This document shows, piece by piece, positions 25,601 to 37,600 of a stretch of 64,000 bases of DNA. Source of the DNA: Chionis minor (Eukaryota; Chordata; Aves; Charadriiformes; Chionididae); assembly GCA_013398295.1 (NCBI GenBank), contig VZSF01002133.1:100353-164352 (forward strand), given 5' to 3'. Under the pieces are notes generated by a model that was not told where the DNA came from, made no database searches, and saw only the letters and a list, made by a program, of their open reading frames with translations. Position numbers and translations under genes: made by a program. Every line of letters starts with the position of its first letter. Within the stretch, counting starts at the first letter, position 1.

Positions 25601-28600
25601 TAGTTCCTTCTTAGGAGGATGTTTTTGCTGGGAGCACGGGGTGGGGAGGAAAAGTGATTTAAAGGCAGCACTTCAAGATGGCACTCAGCACACGGGGACT
25701 CGTGGGACTGGGTAGCGGTTTTATTCAGAAGTAATCCGTATGCAATCCGTATGCAATCCGTATGCAATCCGTATGACGAGGGAGGCGCCTGAGAGACACG
25801 TGTATCTGCTGTGTTCATGTGCAGGTGGGAGGCATGTTTGACACCGTGCAGAGGAGCACCCAGTGGACCACGGACTGGGCTCTTCTGCTCCTCCAGATCA
25901 TCACTTCAGGAACGGTGGATATGCAGACCAACAAGTATGTCCGTGCTATTTAAACAAGCTAACTTGTGTCCTTAGTGCTTTTAAGTTTAGATTGCACGCG
26001 TGTTATTGTTGTGTTTCTCTTACTCTTACCCTGCCACTGCTGGCGTGCAGCTTATGTGCTCCGTGCCGGTCTTGGCTGGGGAGCACCTCCATTTCGGAAA
26101 GCGCTGGAGCCGCTGCTTCCACTCTCCCGTAAGCAGCGTGTGCCTGAGCACTGTCCTGAGTGGGAGCCTGTGACTCCGCCTGGCTCTGTCAGCAGGTTGT
26201 GCTGTCTGTACCTCCGAGCTGGGGGTTGTAGTAGGGTCTGTGTGTACGTCTCGACAGCCCCTGCGTGTGTGCAGCGGGGCGTACGCGCGAGCTGGGATGT
26301 GTCTGCGTGGAGCCCTGAAAAGCCCGGCTTCTCTAAAGAGCTGCACTTGTGGCCTTTGTCCTGAGTCTCTGTCCCTGGATCTCTTGGCAAATCAGCAGTT
26401 CCTCAGGGTGATACTTGTCTTCACCCTCAGCGAGCTGTTCACAACCGTGCTCGATATGCTGGGTGTGCTCATCAACGGGACGCTCGCCTCGGACCTGTCG
26501 AACGCTTCCCAAGGAGGGCCTGAGGAAAACAAAAGGGCTTACATGAATTTAGTGAAAAAATTAAAAGTAAGTGTTATACCTTGTCGTTTTCAGCGTTTCT
26601 TTTGAATCTCATTATGTGCTCATCTTTTAATCCTTTCATTTCTAGTGCTGGGAAGGCCTCTTGGAAAAAGAGGGGAGACTGAAAGAGCACTAGTGATAAC
26701 AAGGAGAAAAAGAAGAGAATAAAAATACAGGAATGTGGGGCTGGAAGGACAGACTTGTAATATTTTCTGTGTATTAAATTGCAGTTAGGGACCCTGCAAA
26801 ACACTTAATTACTTTTATTCATGTTTGAGACACTAAATTTGTATTTAATTTGCATCATGTATTTTCTACGTTCTGTTCAAACAAGAGAGGACAAAATAAC
26901 TTACATTCTTAAAGAAATAAAAGAAAAAACCCCCTGCGAAGCCACTTGTTTAAATTTAGTAAAGATGGAAGGAAATGATTCATCCAGAAGCTGGACATTT
27001 TCTAATAGTGAAAGCAAGGCAATGTTTCTCTTCCTTTTCCCCCCCTTTCTGTTTGGTTGATTGATGTGTTTGTTCTCTAGAAAGAGCTGGGGGACAAGCG
27101 CTCAGAAAGCATTGACAAGGTTCGCCAGCTGCTGCCGTTGCCAAAGCAGACGTGTGATATTATTACTTGTGAGCCCATGGGATCCTTGATCGACACCAAG
27201 GGGAACAAAATCGCAGGATTTGACTCCATTGATAAGAAACAGGCAAGAGTAAATGTTTGCATTCATTTCAGGTCTTCCATGATTTTTGAAGCGTAGGAAA
27301 TTCAAGGAAGCAGGTACAGCTAGTACAGCACACGCGTTCACATGCAGTGCCATGTAAGCGTCGTTCCTCTGCTGTAGTACAGCTCTCTGACGCGCTCTCC
27401 GTCGTGGCTGAAGCTTCAGCCGTGGCAGCGTGGTCGCTTTTAGCGGGGTTTCTGTGAGTGGTGGTGCTGAGAGCGAGCAACGCTGGGCTCGTACAATAAC
27501 ACCTTCACAAATCGTTGCAAAGGACAGACCGTGTTTTGGTATCCAGGGTATTTCTGTTCCAGATATTCTTGCACAGTTTTTGGTTGCGTGATCCATGTGA
27601 AAATTCTCAGGCAGAGCGTGGAGCCTGGAGCGGGTTTAACGAGGCACGCGGGGAGTTGTTAAACCCCAGGCGAAGGGTTCAAGCCGCCTGCTGTGCCTTG
27701 GACCATGCAGCGGCACCGCCAGCCCTGCGGCAGCAGCGGCACCGACTCCGGCCACCTCTCCCTGACGGTCCACCGACCACCGACACTTGCAGATGGTGGC
27801 AGAGCTTTAGATTGATGCACGTCTTTCATGGAAACAGTTTTATGCCACACGTACAAGTGCAAAACTTTGGGTAACCTTTCACTTTGTGATGTGTTCAAAT
27901 TCAGGCATCATGTTTGCCGCCTGCCCTTCCGTGTTACATTCACAGAGTACACGGGCAATTTGTAACTGCTGATGTGAGCAGTGTTGACATAAGCTTGCTC
28001 CATTTTGCAATACAGGGTCTTGACTGATGTCAGCCAACTCCACTGAAGTTGCCGGAAAGGAAATTACATTTGACTTGGAGTTGAACAGCAGAAATTCTTA
28101 CAAAAGTATTTGCTTTTCAAGCAGAATCCTACATTTGAGAGCCCATTTGACCTGGGAACCTTTGGATGTGTTACTTGCTAGGATGAGGACGGAGGGTGAT
28201 CCTGCTTACCAAACACAGAGGGGAAAAAAGCTGGGGCGGGGGGAAGTATTAGTTGGTTTTGAATTTTTGGGAATATGAAGGGATGCATAATTTTTTGAAA
28301 ATAATTTATTTAAAAGGGAAGGCTAGAGCTTAGGATAGAGCTTTTTATTCTGCAGACTGGGTAGGCATTCTTTTGTGCTTAGGTTTTCTCCCCTTATTTG
28401 AATGTGTAAACTTTTAGCAAGGGTATTCTCAGATTAACAATTTTTGGCAAATATTTGACTTTTTCTCCAAAATATGATGGATGGAACTTGAGATTTTTAG
28501 CATAGCTATAAGCAAATGGCACTATAAAAATAAAATTGCTTTTATCTAGTGACTGCCTCGGACAGAGATTAAAATCTCACCAGTATGCATTTGGTACATT

Positions 28601-31600
28601 TTGTGGAGAGGAAAAAAGCCTTACTGGATTTTTCTGACTCAACTAATGATGTACAAAAGCCAGTAGTCTGCTCTAGTGTTCAGTTTCCTTAAAACACTAA
28701 CTTTTATTCTGAAACAGGGTCTTCAGGTTTCAACAAAACAAAAGGTGTCCCCTTGGGATTTATTTGAAGGACACAAAAATCCTGCTCCTCTCTCCTGGGC
28801 ATGGTTTGGCACGGTTCGTGTCGACAGGAAAGTGATAAAGTACGAGGAGCAGCAGCATCTCCTGCTGTACCACACACACCCCAAACCCAGGCCACGGAGT
28901 TACTACCTCGAGCCCTTGCCCCTTCCTCCAGAGGAGGAGGAGGAAGAGCCCACCACACCTGTCTCTCAGGAACCAGAAAGAAAGTCAGGAGAGCTCTCCG
29001 ATCAGGGAAAACTTGCCGCGGACGATGAGAAGAAGACAAAAGGCCGGAAGCGAAAGTCAAAATCAAGCTCAAGGGCTGATGTAAGTAGTTGGTGCCCCGT
29101 ACAGAACCTGCAGTATCTCGCCGAAGCCGCCTGGTGTTGCGTGGTGCTGCCTCAGCTGCCTTCGGAAATGGCTCTGCACCGGGGGGAGCGGGTCCTCATA
29201 GAGAGAGGGAACGGAGACGGTTGGGAGGAGGGTGGATTTCCATCAAATAGAGCTCAGCGTAGAGCACTGCACTGTGTGTAGGACCTTACCTGCTCTAGCA
29301 AATACGCTAGACTGGGTGTTACTCACTAAACATTATTCCGGGTTCGATATCTGCTTTCCCTTTTCCATGTAAAGTACAGCTGTTATTGTTTGCATCAGTT
29401 TCTAAAATCCCTCCTGCTCAAATGATGTTGAGAGCAAACACATTGCTTCAAACCCAGGTCCCGCTCAAACGGAAACCAATTTGCAAGAAGCTCTTTCATG
29501 CAGATAAGCTGGTTTACTGTGTGGTTTGTTCTGGTCTCCGAGAACTTTCCCTTTTGGTTTTTAATGGCTTTGGAGATGTGGGTTCCTGAGCTGAAGAATC
29601 CCTTAGAGCAAGGGTTTGACCAACGTGCCTGGCACCATCCAAATAAGGCTGCACATTTCCAGCAGCAGCGTTCTGCGCGTTCACCTGCTCCTCGAGCTGC
29701 TGCCGGGGTAGTCGTACGCCCTGTAGACATGGTGGCGTTCTGTCAGCACCCCGCTGGTTTGTCAGGCTGTTGTCTTGTAAGAAGCTGTAATTTTAAGATC
29801 CTTTTCTGGCCTTGTTGAGGTTTCAGTTAAGTTCCTCCTGTTAGCTATATACTGATACAGTAAGCTGTCCTTGTGCTATACCTAATTATAGCCTGCAGGA
29901 AAAAACTTGCTAATAGAGTGAAAATGGACGGTGTGTCTCTGAAGTTGTTAGTGTTAATTACCTGTGGGCAGCCTGAGACTTAATCTATTTTTTACATCAT
30001 TGCAGACGACAATGGGACCCGTCTCTGTCCTTTAATAATTTAGTAGGAAAATTGGCATTATTTATGAGTTAGTAAGGTATGAATTTCAGTAACAGTCACT
30101 TTTACTGTATATTTTAAGGAATATCCACAGAATAACCTGTACAGAGTGCCTCCCACTTACTCCCCGATTTCCTCTCAAGTGATGCACCATCCTCAGGCTG
30201 CCTTGTGGGGCTACAACATCATGGCGCAGCCGCAGCAGCCCGGCTTCTTTCTGCAGAGCCAGCCCCTCCCTCCAGGTACGTGTAGGCTTGGACGGGGGCT
30301 TTATTGGCTGATGCGTGGTAAAAATTGGCTTCTTACAAACATGAGTTGTTTCTGACTTTCTCCGAAGCATGTTGGGTCTGCTGATGTCATTTATTCTGTT
30401 CCTTTAGTTACCCCTTTTTTTGAAGGGCTTTCCGTTATCAGTTGTAGGTCTGTCTCTATTGAGCTATTAAAAATTTTTGGTAGATAAGCAAAAATAACCG
30501 ACTGTGGGGTTTGTGGTGAGAGGATGAGAAAGCTGATGGAAGTTCAATGAGGAGCTAAATAAGAGAGAGATCATTAAAAGGAACAAATGAACTTTGGGTT
30601 ATTTCTTCTGCGATTCATACCAAGAAGAAGGGTGGCTAATTTGATATCTGCTAGATAGACTAAATAAATCCATGGGCTCGCTTTTTTCCCAGCATTTCTG
30701 ATATGCGCTTAATTTTTTGTAGACTTGTTTCATTTCTTCCAGTTAGAGCGTACAGAGTTTAACATAGGTATTTTACTTGCTCTAGGGGGCAGCAGTTTAT
30801 GATGTTTTGAGAAATACTATTGTGTCCTTCTCGCATATTATGCAGGCAAAGTTTAGAAGTTTCGTTCCAGTTATAGTTGTTAAGTACTTTTTCTGAAACT
30901 CCAAATACAACTAGGTCTGTATTTGAAGTAAAAGTCTTCAGAGTACACCAAACAGTGGCAAAAAAGTTTAAGGAAATGCTGATTTTAAAAACAAATATAT
31001 AAGATCACCTTTGTCTGACATACAGATACATGATTTTTATCAAACAGCAGCGAGCGCATAAATTACTGCCATCTCACTGTAAAATTGGCTTGGCATAATA
31101 AGCTGTTCCTGTCATACTTTTGATCTGACGTGCAAATTTTGTTCATCAGTAGTAGTCAAATGTTTTGTGTGACACAGAGCATGCGAGAGCCCTTAGCCTT
31201 TTTCCTTCCTGTTCTCGTTTACCAGGGTGGTCTTCAAGTTATTTTGCCCATTTAATTTTTCAGGCTGGTCATCTGGTTCAATCCAGTTCACCGTCTGCCT
31301 TTGCAGCCATGTGTTGATCATCGTTACGGTAGAGCTAACCAGATAGGGGCTGACGGATCAGCGGGGGTCTGTACCAATAGCGCTCTTATGGAAGGCAGAG
31401 AACGTATCTGTGTTTTGGGTGGTTTTTAGGTGGTTCCAGGCTGGATCCGACAGGCTCCTTTGTTCCAACTAACACGAAGCAAGCCCTGTCGAACATGCTG
31501 CAGCGGCGCTCTGGCACCGTGATGCAGCCCCCCGCTGTCCACGCAGTCGCGCCCCAGCAGCAGTTGCTCCAGATGAAACTCCTGCAGCAAGAGCAGCAGC

Positions 31601-34600
31601 AGCAGCAGCGGCTCCTCAGGCAGCAAGCACAGTCACGGCCTCTCCAACAGGTTTGTCCAAACCCCCAGGTCTGAAGAGCACCACGGGGATTTTGCCTTCC
31701 TCTGGGGCTGCTTGCCCTGCGTGGGCTTACGGAGTGGAGAGCCAGCTCATATTTGTGATTGCAATAACTCGCCAAATTCTGCGTAACCAGGGCTATCTGC
31801 TTTTAAACTCCGTTTGCCCTTTGGTCTCTTAGCCCCCTGTATTTTTCCTGGGTTTCCTAAAATCAGGTTTTGCTGGTGCTGCTTGATGATATGCCTGTTC
31901 CCTGTTGTGTCCCGGGCTTGCATAGTGGCGCTGTGTGGTGCTGCGTACCACCAAGGTGCAAGTGAGCAGCAGAGGCACAGCGCTGCGCTTCACAGTTCAT
32001 CTAGGAAGTCCAGCAGGAGCCGTTTCTGTACACGTGTGCACACAGACGCCTGTGTTTGCTAGAAATAGCTGGGGTTTCTTCTCCCAACATTTTTGCAGAG
32101 CACAGCTGGTGTGTGCCAAACCGCATGCAGCTATTGTGCAACAGCCTTCAGAGCTGAGCTGGTTTTCAGAACGTGGCTGCAGACAGGCTGCTTTTGAATC
32201 GATGGCGTAAGAATAGAAAATCGGGGTTTGGATCCCAGATAACCAGCAATATGTGTACAGCAGTTGGTGGTAAAACCAATAACCTCTCGCCTTTATTTTA
32301 AAGTCCTTCTGGACCCATTCTTATCCTTATTGTAGTATGTATTACATTGCCTTTATGCTCTCTTGCCTTCACACTCTGTGGTGTGACCTCTTTGCTCAAA
32401 ATAGACAAAATTCTCCGTAAGTATCCTCATAATTCCTCACGTGCCGTCTCTGGTTTTTTATAGCTTCCTCATTATCCTTCTCATCCCTCTTTAGGTCTCC
32501 GATATGATCTGCAAAGCCCTCAATAGTGCTCAAATTGCAGATGGGCTACAATAGTTTTATAAGGTTCATAACTGTGAAACTAGGGTTTCCCTGTATGTGA
32601 GCTATCTTCTGCCTTAAAAAAAAAGGAAAAAAAGTAGCCCCCGAAAGCTGTAGGTGTGTGTTTTATGGTATCAGCGGTACAGCGGATATTGGACGCCTCA
32701 CCGGTGTCCTGTAGGCACTGTGAGGTATGAAGGTGCCCTGAATGTTGGCGTTCTGTGCTCCCAGTGAGCCATCGCTCCCTGTTTAATGGCGACCCCGTAG
32801 CAGTTCTCGGCGTGGGCCATATCTGAGGGGTTTAGTGTCAGCCCTGCTGGCTTTCCGTTCCTGTGAGGGCACACAGGCTCCAGGAAGATCCTTGAGTAAA
32901 CTACTGATGATCGCTGCTTATGGCTCGGTGGATCAAAAACTAATAACTGAAGATCTAAAATAGCACGTTATTCTCACATTTAAGCAATGCAGTTGTTTAA
33001 CACTGTCACATCTAGAAGACAAAACGTGTTGCATTTCCCTTCTGGTTTCAAACAAGGACAGTACCTGAGGTGTTAGAACAACAGTTAACTTCTGCTCCCA
33101 AGTGCTGCATAGACAGGCTGTCAGGAAAGAGAATAAACTTACCACGAAGGCATGAATCCGTGCCTAAAGAAGATTAATCAGGTGTCTATAATGAACTTTT
33201 CATAAAATTTGGATCAAACTTTTACAGTGTAAAAGTTGCACTGAAATTCAGCAGAGTAGGTTCAGATCCGTGTTTCCGTGCACGTGCGGCGTGTGCTGGA
33301 TGTTCCTCAGCCAGTGGTTCTGCACCAGCCGTGGTTTTATTTCTGCGATAAGTGAGTCCAAGTTAAACTGACGTAACCCAAGTCAAACCAGAGCTGTCCC
33401 ACCGAACCTTTGCTTCCCAGTTATGTCCACACAGAGGCATCCACAGCCAGGTCCTCTGTGGCGTGCCGGGGAGCACCCCTGAGGGACACGCTGCGTTCCG
33501 CCTGGTTTTAATATTTTGCCTTACTGGATGTTTGGGAAGATTCATTCTGCCTGATACTTGAAAACTTTCACTGCAATGAAACGAGTGGACAATGCACCAG
33601 GCTGCCCTGTCTGCTTTCCTTCTTGTCTCGGCGTGTGCCGGCGATGCCGGCGCCAGGGAATCCCCTCCGAGGTCCCAGTGGCACCGGGGCTTTGTGGGCT
33701 GCCCCAGCAGGACACCTGCCTGCGTGCATGGGGCTCCAGGTCAGAAACGCCTCCTGGGGAACCTGGGCTGCTTCCTCCTGCACTCCTGGATTTCAAGTAG
33801 GAAATGCCATGGCAGGAACAGGCCTGAAGGTAGTATCTGAAAGTTTAGAAACGAGATGCTGTAGAAGCATCGCTACTGTGCGGCGGATGTTGTTAGGAAG
33901 AGCTTACCTAAGGAAGGTTTCTTCTTTGGTTTTGGTGTTTCTGAAGCTGCAGAATGAAATTACCTCCTCAGCTTGAAATCACTGGCTCTGGCATGGAGAG
34001 TTCTGTAAACTGGGTCCAGCAGGACTCGGCTGTGTAGCGCTGTGTTGTACATGCTGTGCTCTCGAAACACACAGCTGTGGGGCACAGTGTTTAAGAACTG
34101 TGACGTGTTAAAAACAGAGGCAGTATTATGTATAGAAATAATAGGCTCCTGTGGATAGTAAGGAGTCCTTTCCCATTTAGAGTTTCTGTTCATAAACTCC
34201 ATCGGCTGAGCTCTGTAAGGTGCTGTACTGATTCACTAACAGGCCAAGCCTGATTGTGTCTGCTGTTTGTATTGTTTTCTATTTTCTTGCCTGTCCTTTT
34301 CCTTTAGGATGTCTGTAGCACTGCTGTATCCCTTCAGGATGGCTTTGACAACATAATGGTAACCACTCTGAGATTGTCAACTTCTCTTCATTTTTTTGTT
34401 TCGCGCAAACATGCATTTCTTTCAGCACTCAGGCTGCACACTTTGCTTTCGATGCGAATGGTACGCTTTGGCACGTCTCTCACCCAGGTAGTGCAGTGGC
34501 TGCATGTGGGAGGGCTGGGAATACACGTGCACACACAGAATATTTTTTGCTTACAAATATTTCCAGTAACTGCATGACTGATCAGTTTTTTCCTCTTCTG

Positions 34601-37600
34601 TTGTGTTTCTCGCTGTGAAAGATGAGAGTAGCTGGAAGGTACATCCAATGCCACGTGTGCCCGAGTGTGGCTGGCACGCTCCCGTTCTGCTGGCAGCCGG
34701 GTCCGCTCCTCTCTGCCGCCCTCCGCTGCGGCGGGCGGGGGGTGGTGGCTGAGGAGCCGCAGGGATGGACCACACGTCCTTCTCGGCCACCAGCGTGTCC
34801 CAGGCAGCCCCTGGAGCCGTTCCCGCTGCGGGGGGACGCAGTCCTGTCGTGCCGCTCAGGCAGTCGGGGTTGGCTCCCCTGGCCCCACATGAGCTGTGGG
34901 TTCCAAAATACCAAAATACTTCTTGTCCCCCCGAGCGTGCCGGCGTACTGCCTGACGGTCTGTTCCTGGGCTGCGGTAGGACGTGCAGTGATTGGAATAA
35001 CCAGATTTTGTTACTTCCAAACCAAGTACCAGCTAACACTTACCTGTTGAACTACTGTGTTTCACAGAATTCAGTTTTCTGGGGAAAGACAATGATGGCA
35101 TGAAGTTTTACCCCTAATATCTGTGTTGGAAAGCTTTCCAGATATTAGTTAGAAAAGCTGTTTCCGAGTTGGTTTGCAGGACTTTTGTCCCGTCTTAGGG
35201 AAACTGCAATGTTGTTAAAAGCATTAATGGGAAAGACAAAGCAAAATGTGTTTTTAAAAAGGCTTTGCTGCTTACCCAGTTGTCCATATTTTATATATGT
35301 GCAATTATTCCTGTTATGACTGGTAGCGTGTCAGAACAGGGTACAGATCACCGTATTTGCAGTTAATTATGGATATGCAGCAAGTATACAGTGAGGTCTC
35401 TCTAATCTACCATCATCTTCTCATCCCAATAAATGTTAGTGTTTTGCTGCCTGCGGTCAGATTTGGCAGGTTTTGGTCAAAATCACCCTATAGTGCCATG
35501 GCTGCTACAGTCGCCTTTGCCAGTCCCAGCACTACCTAGGAAAGAAAATTCCCTCCAAGTGCACTCTGGGCACCTACCTTAACAGGAGAAAGCGGTTCGT
35601 TTTGCTTCAGCGTCAGGTGCATGGGACAAGGAGAACAGCGGTTATTCCAGTGACATTGCATCAGCATTGGGTGAAAGCGTTTGGGTTTTTGGTCTGGTTT
35701 TGTGTGGGCTTTGTTTGACGTGCACGCGCAGTTCTGGCCTGCAGCATGTTTAGTTACCCCTCAGCTGAGCTCTGCCTGGCGGGACAGGTCCCTCTGGGAG
35801 CGCGCAGCTCGCTCGGGCAGCGCGGGAGCTCGCTCGGTGGCGGGGGCTGCGGGGCTGTGGGGCAGTGCCCTGCCGAGGAACAGCTTTTTGCTCGCGCCTG
35901 GCGCGTGGGTTTGCGCGTGGCGCCCGCCTGGCCTGGGCAGCGGCGCCTTCCGTAGGGCCGTGCTGCTCCCGCGTCCCACCCTGCCAGCGCCGCTGCTTGG
36001 CGCGCTTGGAGCGGCCGGGAGAAACTCGCCGGGGGCTTTCTGCCCGCCCTGCACTGCTGGGAGCACGCAGCTGCTTCTTCTTCTTGCGGAATTGCAGCCT
36101 AATCCAGTTCCCGTTGGATGAACTTCCGCTGGCTTTGCCAGGACACCGTGCGCTGCATGGGCACGAGGGGAGAGATTTCCCTCCTGGGCACCCCGCGTCA
36201 GCTGTCCCCGGGAGAAACAAAAGGGTGACACAGGGAGCACCGCTCCACGGAGCAGCTCCACAGGACCCACCAGGGGGTTTGTGTTACAGCAGAGAACACC
36301 CTAGGGCACCCGGTTTTCTAGAAATCAGTCACATTTTTTCTAGATTTACCTTTGGGTGACTCCAAGTCACACCTTTGTCTGTCCTGTGGTTGGCAGCCAA
36401 CAAAAACATTTCAGAAGCAATTTGCTCAGCAAAATTATTGAGCTTTTTAGTTTTTCTTCTTTTGCCTCTGTTTAAAAAAGGAAAAGTCTTACGTAGTTGA
36501 GTACCTTCCCACAGTACTTGGCTGACACCTGGCTTACGTGTGTCCCAGCTGCACGATGTACGTTCTGTTCAGCATTTCAGTTTCTCACCTATCAGGCTGT
36601 TGTTTTGAGAGCTCCCTGTCTGATTTTGCAGATATTTTTCCAGATAAATTTAATTTACCCTGAACTTTTGTCAGGACTGATAGATACTACTCTATTCACA
36701 CCTCCTATACTCCCTAATTTGTTTTTCAGAATTTTCCATGAGATACGGGCTTGTTTTTAAAACAAATCCGTAGTGTAGCTTCTGCCTCTGTGGCATGGCT
36801 GATCGGACCAGAACTGCCTGCTGTCCTGCCTGCGCCTCGGTGACCCTCCAGCGACGGTCCCAGAGGCTGCACAGTCCGTCTGTCTGTCTGTCTGTTTTCA
36901 AAAGAAAGGAAGGTTTGATAACTGAGTGTGTGACAACCCTGTGGCACCCCGTGGTAGCTTTGCCGTTGCTTTTGCATCTTGTCCTTGACCTCTTCTGTCT
37001 GTTTTCCACCCAAAGCACAGGGCAGCTCATCCAGCCCTGCTCACAGCGGTCCGTGTCTCTTGGGGCTGGACGGGTTGGAGCTGGAGCGCTTCCCCCCTGC
37101 GTACCGCTTCCCTGAGCGCTTCCCTTCACAATAGGTAGCTCTGCTTGTTTCCCAGGTCTGTTGATGAGGATGCGCATGTTTTTACACCCAATCCCAAACA
37201 ATAGCGGAGCTGCAGGAATGCTGGTTGTGCTTCCAGACCCCTTAACCCGTGGTGCAGTTACCACCAAAGGGCTGGCAGCAGGTAACGCAGGGGAGTTCCA
37301 ATGGTGCCGCAGTATTTTATCCCATGTGAGATTTTCTTTTCCGCCAGGTAGCCCTGATGGTAGCGTTGCTGCTTGCAGTGTGTTATCAAAGTCGCTTTTA
37401 GCCTTAAATTATAATGTAATTACATTACATTACATTATAATTTAATAAAAATACATCTCTCTAGGGATATCCTGATTAAAATGGCAAAGGCTTTGTTGGA
37501 GGACTTGCATTTTTGTTTGGTTTTGTGGTGAACTGGGCAGCTACAGGGAAGGAGCATCACTGCTTCCAGCTCATGTCTGCCGCTGCGCTTTTTTAAGTAG

